From Halomonas sp. M4R1S46 (GTDB lineage: Bacteria; Pseudomonadota; Gammaproteobacteria; Pseudomonadales; Halomonadaceae): DNA of 64,000 nucleotides. Where the stretch lies: NCBI RefSeq assembly GCF_025725685.1, contig NZ_CP107008.1, positions 3,286,001 to 3,350,000 on the forward strand, read 5' to 3'. Below, one piece after another: positions 55,801-63,709 of this stretch (position 1 is the first letter of the stretch; each line of letters starts with the position of its first letter). The position numbers and the translations under genes are program-made. Under the pieces are notes generated by a model that saw only the letters and a list, made by a program, of their open reading frames with translations, did not search any database and had not been told where the DNA came from.

Positions 55801-56637
55801 TCAGCGGCGCTTGCTGTAAGGCAGCGCCATGTGCCGGTTGACGTCCTTGTAGAGCAGGTAACGGAAGGGGCCCGGCCCGCCTGCATAGCAGGCCTGCGGG
55901 CAGAAGGCGCGCAGCCACATGTAGTCGCCGGCCTCGACCTCGACCCACTGCTGGTTGAGGTGGTAGACCGCCTTGCCCTCGAGCACGTAGAGGCCGTGCT
56001 CCATGACGTGGGTCTCGTCGAAGGGGATCACGCCGCCGGGCTGGAAGGTGACGATGGTCACGTGCATGTCGTGACGCAGGTCCTCCTGGTCGACGAAGCG
56101 GGTGGTGGCCCACACCTCGTTGCAGTCCGGCATCACCGTCGGCGCGATGTCGTTCTCGTTGACCACGAAGGCCTCGGGCACCTCGATGCCGTCGACGTAT
56201 TCGTAGGCCTTGCGGATCCAGTGGAAACGCACCGGGGCGTCGGATTCGTTGCGCAGCTGCCAGTCGCTGCTCGGCGGGATGAAGGCGTAGCCGCCGGGCT
56301 CCATACGATGCTTCTCGCCGGCCAGGGTCAGCACCATCTCGCCCTCCACCACGAACAGCACGCCCTCGGCGCCCGGGTCGGTCTCGGGCCGCTCGCTGCC
56401 GCCGCCGGGAGAGACCTCCATGATGTACTGGGAGAAGGTCTCGGCGAAGCCGGACAGCGGACGCGACAGCACCCACAGGCGCGTGTTCTCCCAGTGAGGC
56501 AGCTTGCTGGTGACGATGTCACGATAGACGCCCTTGGGAATGACCGCGAAGGCCTCGGTGAACATGGCACGGTCGGTGGTCATCACCTTCTGGCCGGGGT
56601 GGCCGCCCTGGGGGGCATAGTACTGACGCTGACTCAT
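55801..56637 (-). CDS. allE: (S)-ureidoglycine aminohydrolase
   Basis: Bicupin manganese enzyme of 278 residues: (S)-ureidoglycine plus water to (S)-ureidoglycolate plus ammonia. It matches E. coli AllE (YlbA; 261 residues): KGVYRDIVTSKLPHWENTRL, GAEGVLFVVEGEMVLTLAGE, and the metal-binding C-terminal cupin PFDETHVMEHGLYVLEGKAV with the His/Glu ligands and VEAGDYMWLRAFCPQACYAG. It overlaps allA by ATGA (56634-56637). Confidence 0.95.
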   Translation of the reverse strand: MSQRQYYAPQGGHPGQKVMTTDRAMFTEAFAVIPKGVYRDIVTSKLPHWENTRLWVLSRPLSGFAETFSQYIMEVSPGGGSERPETDPGAEGVLFVVEGEMVLTLAGEKHRMEPGGYAFIPPSSDWQLRNESDAPVRFHWIRKAYEYVDGIEVPEAFVVNENDIAPTVMPDCNEVWATTRFVDQEDLRHDMHVTIVTFQPGGVIPFDETHVMEHGLYVLEGKAVYHLNQQWVEVEAGDYMWLRAFCPQACYAGGPGPFRYLLYKDVNRHMALPYSKRR

Positions 56638-57167
56638 GGGGTTTCCTCTTGTTCGCGGGTAGACGCGACGGCCTCGCCTTCCGGCAGGGTCACGCGGATG
56701 TCGATGGGGTACTCGTCGCAGTTGTTGCCCTCGCCGCCACGATCCACCACCAGGAACTCGCCCTCGCGCCCCAGCACCGACTGGATGGCGTGCCAGGTAC
56801 CGGCCCGGTAGTTGACCCCCTGGCGGCCGTCGGTGACGAAGGCACGTACCTCGCTGGGGTCGATGGCATCGCCAGGGGGCGCCACCACCACCAGGAAGCG
56901 CTCCTCGTGCATCGGCACGAAGGCCTGGCTGCCCTGCGGATGGCGTTCCAGGAACGACAGCTCGAGCGGCACCTCGACCGGCTGGCTGACGAAGATGCTG
57001 ATCAGCGCCCGGGCCTGGTCACCCAGGATCTCCACCCTGGCCAGGTCGTGGTAGCGCCGGGTGCGGCCGGCATTGATGTGGAAGTAGTCGGACGCACGGG
57101 TGTCGATCACGTCGCCGAAGGGCGCGAAGGCCTCAGGCGTCAGGGGACGGGCCTCGAGTTCCAGCAT
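56634..57167 (-). CDS. allA: Ureidoglycolate lyase
   Basis: Enzyme of 177 residues that splits (S)-ureidoglycolate to glyoxylate and urea. Motifs of AllA: LTPEAFAPFGDVIDTR, FLERHPQGSQAFVPMHEERF, VTDGRQGVNYRAGTWHAIQS, VDRGGEGNNCDEYPIDIRV. GAGGAGG precedes ATG 57167; the longer frame upstream is not supported. It is first of the allA-allE pair, and its glyoxylate feeds Gcl. TGGAA-N5-TTCCA stands about 200 bases upstream. Confidence 0.95.
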   Translation of the reverse strand: MLELEARPLTPEAFAPFGDVIDTRASDYFHINAGRTRRYHDLARVEILGDQARALISIFVSQPVEVPLELSFLERHPQGSQAFVPMHEERFLVVVAPPGDAIDPSEVRAFVTDGRQGVNYRAGTWHAIQSVLGREGEFLVVDRGGEGNNCDEYPIDIRVTLPEGEAVASTREQEETP

Positions 57168-57599
57168 ACAACCTCCTCTCTGTGAGATGACCACCCCTCC
57201 CGGGCATGGCAGACGATCTGGACGGACTGCCAATGGCGACGGGGGCCGAGCTCGAGGCGGGACCTCTCCAGAAACGGCCATTGACCTTCGGGTCAGCCCG
57301 TACGACCATCTTAGCCGCCGAAACATAAATTTCAACATCGACAGATTGATGAAAAAATAATTGTGGAAATTCCTTCCACATTGAGCTTCAATCCGGCAAT
57401 GACCCGACAGCCGAGGAGGAGGACGCACGACAGAGCACGCGACCCACAGTGTCGGTCGCGACTAATCAAGTGACCACTTCATTCGTGAGGACCGGCACCC
57501 CCCTCAGCGACCGGTACCCACGCGATGCCCCGAGCCCATCCGCCCGGCAAGGGCGATGATGCGGCTCCCCCGAGATTCAACAACAACCCGAGGTCCCGC
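57168..57599. promoter_or_regulatory. Divergent allA / yfcC-type carrier promoter region
   Basis: 432 bases, AT-rich from about 57310 to 57380. It contains TGGAA-N5-TTCCA at 57364-57378 and no GTATAC site. The stretch 57440-57599 is GC-rich leader to the carrier gene. No other element is clear. Confidence 0.6.
57364..57378. promoter_or_regulatory. TGGAA-N5-TTCCA operator upstream of allA
   Basis: TGTGGAA-ATTCC-TTCCACA (57362-57380) is a perfect 7-bp inverted repeat with a 5-base centre; its inner 15 bases have the same pattern and spacing as the site at gcl (43400-43414). Confidence 0.6.
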
Positions 57600-59048
57600 A
57601 TGTCTCAACAACCTCAAGCCTGTGCAGCCGAAGTCGCCGACAACAAGCCCAAGAAAGCGCTTCGGATACCCCATATCTATGTGATCCTGTTCGTCTTCAT
57701 CGCCCTGGCCTCGATCGCCACCTACTTCGTGCCGGCCGGCGTGTACGAGCGCATCCCCGGTCCCAATGGGCGTATCACCATCGACGCCGCCTCCTTCCAG
57801 TTCGTCGAGTCGACACCGGTCGGCCTGGTCGACTTCATGCTGGCGATTCCCAACGGCCTGATGAGCGCCGGCCAGGTGGTGTTCTTCACCTTCATGATCG
57901 GCGGCATGTTCATGGTGCTGCACCGCACCGGCATCATCGAGATCGGCGTCGACAAGTTGAGCCGCAAGTTCGCCAACCAGAGCCTGCTGCTGATCCCCGT
58001 GCTGATGACCGTGTTCGCCGTCATCGCCACGATCATCGGCACCCAGGAACTGGCCCTGGTCTATGTGCCGGTCATCCTGCCGCTGATGATCGCGCTGCGC
58101 TTCGACTCGGTGACCGCCGCCGCCGTGGCGCTGTGCGCCACCACCGCGGGCTTCACCACCGGCATCCTCAACCCCATCAACACGGGGCTCGGCCAGCAGC
58201 TGTCCAACCTGCCGCTGTACTCCGGCTTCGGTCTGCGCGCCCTGGCCTTCGCCGCCGTGCTGGGCGCCGGCATCTTCTTCGTCATGCGCTATGCACGCAG
58301 GGTACGCCGCAACCCCGAACTCAGCCTGATGGCCGATGACGCCACCGAGGCCGAGAAGCGCATCCACTTCCAGCATGCCACCGACGAGGGGGCCCTGGTC
58401 GCCAACACCCGTCAGAAATGGGCGGCCCTGGCCACCTTCGGCTTCCTCGGCCTGCTGGTCTACGGGGTGCTGGCGCAGGGCTGGTTCATGATGGAGATGG
58501 CCGGCCTGTTCATCGTCATGGGCATCGTCGTCGGCCTGATCGCCGGCCTGTCCACCGAGGATATCTGCGAAGGCTTCAACAAGGGCTTCCGCGACGTGCT
58601 GGTGGGGGCCATGATCGCCGGCATCGCGCGTGGCGTCGCCGTGGTACTCGAGGATGGCCAGATCATGGACACCCTGGTCTACGGCCTGGGCAACCTGGTC
58701 GGTGAGCTGCCCACCCTGCTGTCGGCCATCGGCATGTATTTCGCCCAGCTCGGTTTCAACTTCGTGGTGCCGTCCGGCAGCGGTCAAGCCCTGGTCACCA
58801 TGCCGATCATGAGCCCGCTGGCCGACCTGATCGGCGTGACCCGCCAGACCGCGGTGCTGGCCTATCAGCTCGGCGACGGCATCGGCAACATCCTCTACCC
58901 GACCTCCGGCTACTTCATGGCCACGCTGGCCATCGCCGGGGTGCCCTGGCAGAAGTGGGTCAAGTTCTTCTTCCCGCTGTTCTGCACCTGGGTGCTGATT
59001 TCCCTGAGCTTCCTGATGTTCGCCCAGGCCACCCAGTGGGTCGGCTGA
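57600..59048 (+). CDS. YfcC-family (C4-dicarboxylate / SCFA carrier-like) transporter
   Basis: Inner-membrane carrier of 482 residues with about 12 spans, YfcC/DcuC-like family. Motifs: RIPHIYVILFVFIALASIAT, YFVPAGVYERIPGPNGR, GTQELALVYVPVILPLMIAL, NFVVPSGSGQALVTMPIMSP and LGDGIGNILYPTSGYFMATL. GAGG stands before ATG 57600, which excludes an upstream frame from 57525. It stands between allA and puuE, so it may carry a ureide intermediate or product; that is inference. Confidence 0.88.
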   Translation: MSQQPQACAAEVADNKPKKALRIPHIYVILFVFIALASIATYFVPAGVYERIPGPNGRITIDAASFQFVESTPVGLVDFMLAIPNGLMSAGQVVFFTFMIGGMFMVLHRTGIIEIGVDKLSRKFANQSLLLIPVLMTVFAVIATIIGTQELALVYVPVILPLMIALRFDSVTAAAVALCATTAGFTTGILNPINTGLGQQLSNLPLYSGFGLRALAFAAVLGAGIFFVMRYARRVRRNPELSLMADDATEAEKRIHFQHATDEGALVANTRQKWAALATFGFLGLLVYGVLAQGWFMMEMAGLFIVMGIVVGLIAGLSTEDICEGFNKGFRDVLVGAMIAGIARGVAVVLEDGQIMDTLVYGLGNLVGELPTLLSAIGMYFAQLGFNFVVPSGSGQALVTMPIMSPLADLIGVTRQTAVLAYQLGDGIGNILYPTSGYFMATLAIAGVPWQKWVKFFFPLFCTWVLISLSFLMFAQATQWVG

Positions 59049-59078
59049 GCCTCCCCGCCACCGGCTGACAGCCCCCAC

Positions 59079-59131
59079 CAGGCGCCGTGCCCGATGCCCG
59101 ACTCCCGCTCGGGAACCGGGCACGGCGCCTG
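59079..59131. terminator. Bidirectional terminator between the carrier and puuE
   Basis: Perfect 15-bp outer stem CAGGCGCCGTGCCCG / CGGGCACGGCGCCTG with an inner CCCGA/TCGGG stem, between the carrier stop (59048) and the puuE stop (59171). Weak T content. Confidence 0.7.
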
Positions 59132-59170
59132 TCGTTGTGCGAGCCACCAGGACTGCCATCCGGGCTCGCC

Positions 59171-60109
59171 TCAGCCCCGGGGAGCCGGGTGGTGCTCGGC
59201 CCAGTGACGGGCGATGTCCACCCGCCGCGTGACCCAGACGCGATCGTGGGCCTCGATATGGTCGAGGAAGCGCTGCAGCGCGCGGAAGCGCCCGGGGCGC
59301 CCGAGCAACCGGCAGTGCATGCCCACCGAGAGCATCTTCGGCGTGTCCTCGCCTTCCGCGTAGAGGACATCGAAGGCATCGCGCAGGTAGGTGAAGAAGT
59401 GATCCGCGGTGTTGAAGCCCTGGGGCGCGGCGAAGCGCATGTCATTGGTATCCAGGGTGTAGGGCACCACCAGGTGCGACCGTGTCTGGCCCTGGCTGTC
59501 CACCTCGCGGGTCCAGAACGGCAGGTCGTCACCGTAATAGTCGCTGTCGTAGAGGAAGCTGCCCTCGTCGAGCACCAGGCGACGGGTATTGGGGCTGTCA
59601 CGACCCGTATACCAGCCCAGCGGCTTCTCGCCATAGAGCGACTCGAAGATCTCGATGGCCCGCTGCATGTGCTCGCGCTCGATGTGCTCGGGCACCTGCT
59701 GGTAGTGGATCCAGCGATAGCCGTGGCAGGCGATCTCGTGACCCAGCTCCTTGAAGGCCTGGGCGACCTCGGGGTTACGCTCCAGGGCCATGGCCACGCC
59801 GAACACGGTCAGCGGCAGGCCACGACGCTCGAACTCGCGCAGGATCCGCCACACCCCCGCCCGGGAGCCATACTCGTAGATGGACTCCATGCTCAGGTGG
59901 CGATCGGGATAGGCCTCGGCACCGATGATCTCGGACAGGAACTGCTCGGAACCACTGTCGCCATGGAGCACGCAGTTCTCGCCGCCCTCCTCGTAATTGA
60001 GCACGAACTGGACGGCGATCCTCGCCTTGCCGGGCCAGTTGGCCTGGGGGGGAGTGGCCCCGTAGCCGATCAGGTCGCGGGGATAATCGCGTCGTGTCGT
60101 CGAAGTCAT
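59171..60109 (-). CDS. puuE: Allantoinase PuuE (polysaccharide-deacetylase family)
   Basis: Allantoinase of 312 residues of the PuuE type, which opens the hydantoin ring of allantoin to allantoate without AllB-type metal centre. Motifs: KARIAVQFVLNYEEGGENCV, YEYGSRAGVWRILREFERRG, ELGHEIACHGYRWIHYQQVP, PLGWYTGRDSPNTRRLVLDE, and SVGMHCRLLGRPGRFRALQR. PuuE of Pseudomonas is about 308 residues. Starts ATG 60109; TGTATACA lies 66-73 bases upstream. Confidence 0.95.
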   Translation of the reverse strand: MTSTTRRDYPRDLIGYGATPPQANWPGKARIAVQFVLNYEEGGENCVLHGDSGSEQFLSEIIGAEAYPDRHLSMESIYEYGSRAGVWRILREFERRGLPLTVFGVAMALERNPEVAQAFKELGHEIACHGYRWIHYQQVPEHIEREHMQRAIEIFESLYGEKPLGWYTGRDSPNTRRLVLDEGSFLYDSDYYGDDLPFWTREVDSQGQTRSHLVVPYTLDTNDMRFAAPQGFNTADHFFTYLRDAFDVLYAEGEDTPKMLSVGMHCRLLGRPGRFRALQRFLDHIEAHDRVWVTRRVDIARHWAEHHPAPRG

Positions 60110-60174
60110 GGCAGGCTTCCTTCTTGTTCTCTATCGCCCGGCGACACGTCAACGTCAGCTTGGACGACATTCAG

Positions 60175-60182
60175 TGTATACA
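60175..60182. promoter_or_regulatory. TGTATACA operator upstream of puuE
   Basis: AGTGTATACAAAG, located between the puuE start and the stop of the racemase-family gene upstream. Same core as at gcl and gntR. Confidence 0.6.
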
Positions 60183-60206
60183 AAGTAAGAATAGGGTGTA
60201 CCCACT

Positions 60207-60881
60207 CTACTTGCAAGTGGCTTGAGCCCTGGTCAGGTACATCAGCGCCAGGCTCTGGGCCAGGGCGGCATCCAGGGAGTCGACGAGCCGTACCTCGGAC
60301 GGCACTTCCAGCTCATCCGTCAGCCCGGCGAAGGCGGCACCGCCGACGATGATCGCGTCCGGGGCGAGCCGGGCCTGCTGATCCGCCACCGCCGCCTGAA
60401 CCCGCGCCCGTGCCTGGCCACGCTGCTCGGGCAGGGCCAGGTCGTCGATCACCACGGGAGTGATGCCCAGACAGTGGCGGGTCGCGCCCAGCTGATGCAG
60501 GGCATCCTCGATCATGCGCGGCCAGCGCATCCCCGGCGTGATGATCGAGAAACGCGCCCCCAGCTGCATCGCCGACAACACCGAGGCCTCGAGCATGCCG
60601 GTGACCGGTACCGGACTGACCTCGCGGACCGCCGCCAGCCCCGGCTCGCCGAAGCAGGCCAGCAGCACGGCGTCGTGATCCGCCGCGGATCGCCCCTCGA
60701 GGCTCGCCACCAGGCCGGCCCCGGCCAGGGCGCAGTCCCGTCGCGAGGCGATATAGGGTACGCCCTGCCCCACCGTCTCGGCGCGGATCGCGACCGCACT
60801 CCCGAGAAAGGCCCTGGCCCGGGAGGCCATGGCGTCGGTCATGGCGGTGTTGGTATTGCCGTTGAGCATCAGCAGGCGCAT
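60207..60881 (-). CDS. Asp/Glu/hydantoin racemase-family protein with only the first catalytic Cys
   Basis: Protein of 224 residues of the Asp/Glu racemase superfamily. It starts MRLLMLNGNTNTAMTDAM and keeps Cys76 in LACFGEPG, but the second site reads IVGGAAFAGLTDE with Gly181 where LGC is expected. A single-Cys enzyme of this fold may act as isomerase or decarboxylase, not as a normal two-base racemase. GGAGG precedes ATG 60881 at good distance. It is 97 bases upstream of puuE on the same strand, so a role on a ureide or its product is likely. Confidence 0.85.
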   Translation of the reverse strand: MRLLMLNGNTNTAMTDAMASRARAFLGSAVAIRAETVGQGVPYIASRRDCALAGAGLVASLEGRSAADHDAVLLACFGEPGLAAVREVSPVPVTGMLEASVLSAMQLGARFSIITPGMRWPRMIEDALHQLGATRHCLGITPVVIDDLALPEQRGQARARVQAAVADQQARLAPDAIIVGGAAFAGLTDELEVPSEVRLVDSLDAALAQSLALMYLTRAQATCK

Positions 60882-60925
60882 CTCGTGTCCTCCGGCCGGG
60901 AAGGGGGCCTGCTCCACAGACTCCA

Positions 60926-60941
60926 TTTTTGTATACAAAAA
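60926..60941. promoter_or_regulatory. TTTTTGTATACAAAAA operator
   Basis: The longest copy of the operator family: a perfect 16-bp palindrome 45 bases upstream of the racemase start at 60881. Confidence 0.7.
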
Positions 60942-61278
60942 ATCAACCCTCATGGCCAGTGATCGGTACCGCCGCCAATCCGGTTCCCGCCGAGGCGTGG
61001 CGACGGTGCTCGCAGCGGCGCCCGGCGGGGCCATCGAGCCGATCGCTGACCCCGCATGCGGCCTGGGGTTATGGCCGGCATGCGGAACCGCCCGAAATGT
61101 ACTCACTTTTAATTTTTAATGTATCCATTTTAACCGGAAGAAAATCTTACAACTAATGTACACAATTAATGGGGCGCAGAACTTTTCCCTAATAATACTT
61201 TATGTTGCTGTTTTTCAGTGAGATTTTGGAAGCACCGCGAAGCATGCCGGGCTTGATTTGCGCGCCAGCCCGGCCTAC

Positions 61279-61288
61279 TTTGTGTACA
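61279..61288. promoter_or_regulatory. TTGTGTACAA operator upstream of two-Cys racemase
   Basis: Identical in all ten bases to the site at 29268-29277 by the Tsx-like gene. It lies 50 bases before the racemase start. Confidence 0.5.
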
Positions 61289-61337
61289 AGAAGCATTTTC
61301 CTTGTTCACAATAATAACGCGACAACGGGAGACCTCG

Positions 61338-62084
61338 ATGCAGATCCGCGTCATCAACCCCAATACCACTCAAGGCATGACCGATACCATCGGCACCGCC
61401 GCCCAGGGGATCGCCGCCCCGGGCACCGTCATCACCGCCACCCAGCCGGCCCACGGCCCGGTCTCCATCGAGAGCCACTTCGACGAAGCCATCAGCGCCG
61501 TGGGTGTGCTGGAGGAGGTGATGGCCGGCGAGCGCGACGGGGTGGATGCCTACATCATCGCCTGCTTCGGCGACCCCGGCCTGCTGGCGGCGCGAGAGCT
61601 GACCCGGGCCCCGGTGATCGGCATCGCCGAGGCCGCCTTCCACATGGCTGCCCTGATCAGCACCCGCTTCTCGGTGGTCACCACCCTCGGGCGCACCGGC
61701 ATCATCGCCGAGCACCTGCTCGAGCAATACGGCTTCCGTCATCACTGTCGTCGGGTGCGGGCCGCCGAGATCCCGGTGCTCGACCTCGAGGACGACGCCG
61801 ATGCCGCTCTCTCCCGGATCATCGACGAGGGCCGCCGGGCCCGCGATGAGGACGGCATCGGCGCGATCGTGCTGGGTTGCGGCGGCATGGCCGACCTGAC
61901 CGACGAGATCGGCGAGGCTGTGGGACTGCCAGTGGTCGAGGGCGTCACCGCCGCGGTCAAGCTGACCGAGGCGCTGGTCGGCCTGGGACTAGGCACTAGC
62001 AAGCACGGCGATCTGGCCTTCCCCCGGCCCAAGTCCTTTACCGGCGAGTTCAAGCGTTTCTCGAATCTGCAGCCCGTCCGTTGA
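61338..62084 (+). CDS. Asp/Glu/hydantoin racemase with both catalytic Cys; candidate allantoin racemase
   Basis: Racemase of 248 residues. Both acid/base Cys are present: Cys76 in IACFGDPGLLAARE and Cys181 in VLGCGGMADLTDE, 105 residues apart as in allantoin racemase HpxA (Cys79/Cys184 from memory). N-terminus QIRVINPNTTQGMTDTIG is typical. HpxA inverts (R)- and (S)-allantoin, which makes all allantoin available to a stereospecific enzyme; the neighbours PuuE and an NCS1 permease fit this. GGGAGACCTCG precedes ATG 61338. Hydantoin racemase is the alternative. Confidence 0.85.
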   Translation: MQIRVINPNTTQGMTDTIGTAAQGIAAPGTVITATQPAHGPVSIESHFDEAISAVGVLEEVMAGERDGVDAYIIACFGDPGLLAARELTRAPVIGIAEAAFHMAALISTRFSVVTTLGRTGIIAEHLLEQYGFRHHCRRVRAAEIPVLDLEDDADAALSRIIDEGRRARDEDGIGAIVLGCGGMADLTDEIGEAVGLPVVEGVTAAVKLTEALVGLGLGTSKHGDLAFPRPKSFTGEFKRFSNLQPVR

Positions 62085-62222
62085 CCGGCACGTTTTCTAC
62101 GTAGTTCTTCCTGAAACCCATAACCACAAGACGCCACAGGCGCACGCCAAGCCGCAAGCGACCTCCAGGGCCAGGCCCCGGAGATAACCACAAGTCAAGC
62201 AGACACTTGCGAGGACACGACG

Positions 62223-63599
62223 ATGAGCAACTCCACTCCCCACAACCCGGCCACCCAGGCCGGCACGGCTCCCCCGGAGGCCATCTCGGGCCACAAGGCT
62301 CCCGGCCAGGAGTCCCTGGCGCCCCAGCAGACCCGTATCATGGGGCGGGCCTCCTACTTCCTGGCCTGGTTCGGCGGCTGCGTCTCCATTGGCACCTTCG
62401 CCATGGGCTCCAGCGTGGTCGGCACCCTGAACCTGGTCCAGGCCACCCTGGCCATCGCCATCGGCTGCTTCGTGATCGGTATCGCCCTGGCCCTGAACGG
62501 CGCCGCCGGCTACAAGTATGGCATCCCCTTCATGGTCCAGGCGCGCAGCGCCTTCGGCTTCTCCGGCACCCGACTGCCGGGGCTGGTGCGCGCCGTACCC
62601 GCCATCGTCTGGTATGGCTTCCAGAGCTGGATCGGTGCCGGCGCCCTGAACATGGTCTCGGCGACCCTGTTCGGCTTCGATAACCTGATCTTCTACTTCA
62701 TCACCTTCCAGTTCCTGCAGATCGGCCTGTCGGTGATGGGCTTCCAGGGCATCAAATGGCTCGAGAACATCGGCAGTGCCTTCATCCTCGCCTCGCTGGT
62801 CTACATGTTCTACGCCACAGTGCAGCGTTACGGTGACGAACTCTCCGCCAGCGTGCTGACCATGGAAGGCTCCTGGGGCCTGCCGTTCTGGGGTGCCACC
62901 ATGCTGTTCCTGGGCATCTACAGCACCATGATGCTCAACGTCAGCGATTATGCCCGCGAGCACAAGAAGGGCACCGGCCCGGGGCTGCTGACCACCATCT
63001 ACGCCATGTCGATCCTGCCCTGCACCCTGTTCATGGGCCTGATCGGTTTCATGGTCTCCGAGGCCACCGGCACCGCCGACCCCATCCAGGTGTTTGCCAA
63101 TGCCGTGGACAACACCCCGCTGCTGATGACCACCCTGCTGTTCATCGCCTTCGCCCAGGTCACCACCAACGTGCTCAACAACGTGGTGCCGCCGACCTAT
63201 GTGCTGATGGACGTGTTCAAGATGAAGTTCCAGGTGGCCACCGTGATCGTCGGCCTGCTGGCCTTCGCCACCTTCCCCTGGAAACTGGTGCAGCCGGACT
63301 CCGCTGCCGGCCTGCAACTGTTCGTGCAGACCTACTCCGCCTTCCTGGGCCCGATCTTCGCCATCCTGGTGGTCGACTACTACCTGATCCGCCGCCGCAC
63401 CCTGGATCTCGGCAAGCTCTATGACGAGAACGGTCCCTATCGCGGGGTGAACCACGCGGCCCTGATCGCCACCGCCGTGGGCGCCGTGGTCGCCCTGAGC
63501 TTCTCGTCCGTGTCCTGGTACGCCAGCCTGATTCCGGCCGGCCTCACCTACTACCTGCTGATGAAGCACTGGGCCCCCTGCCAGCGCTTCTGCCAATGA
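62223..63599 (+). CDS. NCS1-family nucleobase/allantoin/hydantoin permease
   Basis: Cation symporter of 458 residues with 12 spans, nucleobase:cation symporter-1 family (Mhp1, PucI, CodB relatives). Motifs: FLAWFGGCVSIGTFAMGSSV, GIPFMVQARSAFGFSGTRLP, substrate-site IVWYGFQSWIGAGALNM, FAQVTTNVLNNVVPPTYVLM and LVVDYYLIRRRTLDLGKLY. Allantoin or a hydantoin is the probable cargo given the racemase 138 bases upstream. Start ATG 62223 follows GAGGACACGACG. Confidence 0.92.
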   Translation: MSNSTPHNPATQAGTAPPEAISGHKAPGQESLAPQQTRIMGRASYFLAWFGGCVSIGTFAMGSSVVGTLNLVQATLAIAIGCFVIGIALALNGAAGYKYGIPFMVQARSAFGFSGTRLPGLVRAVPAIVWYGFQSWIGAGALNMVSATLFGFDNLIFYFITFQFLQIGLSVMGFQGIKWLENIGSAFILASLVYMFYATVQRYGDELSASVLTMEGSWGLPFWGATMLFLGIYSTMMLNVSDYAREHKKGTGPGLLTTIYAMSILPCTLFMGLIGFMVSEATGTADPIQVFANAVDNTPLLMTTLLFIAFAQVTTNVLNNVVPPTYVLMDVFKMKFQVATVIVGLLAFATFPWKLVQPDSAAGLQLFVQTYSAFLGPIFAILVVDYYLIRRRTLDLGKLYDENGPYRGVNHAALIATAVGAVVALSFSSVSWYASLIPAGLTYYLLMKHWAPCQRFCQ

Positions 63600-63608
63600 C
63601 CCCACCGT

Positions 63609-63634
63609 CCCCGTCCGGCATACGCCGGGCGGGG
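63609..63634 (+). terminator. Hairpin after the NCS1 permease
   Basis: Stem CCCCGTCCGGC / GCCGGGCGGGG (one G-T pair) with loop ATAC, 10 bases after the stop. No T-run. Confidence 0.55.
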
Positions 63635-63709
63635 GCGATCACCTCCCACGACAAGCGATAACGCCCCTTGCACTTCCTGCATGGATCACTCCAAGAAGGA
63701 GACTCCCGC

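Larger units (their letters stand above)
60882..61337. promoter_or_regulatory. Divergent racemase promoter region with GTATAC-type operators and AT-rich island
   Basis: 456 bases. It holds TTTTTGTATACAAAAA (60926-60941), a TGTACACA (minus-strand TGTGTACA) at 61157-61164, and TTGTGTACAA at 61279-61288. Bases 61100-61215 are far more AT-rich than the rest of the window, typical of a strong or displaced promoter region. No gene is seen in the first half. Confidence 0.7.

Noticed and set aside
57504..59159. Minus-strand open frame of 551 codons opposite the YfcC-type carrier
   Set aside because: Its translation is a His/Asp/Gly/Gln-rich shadow without family motifs, a common product of high-GC codon bias on the opposite strand of a membrane-protein gene.
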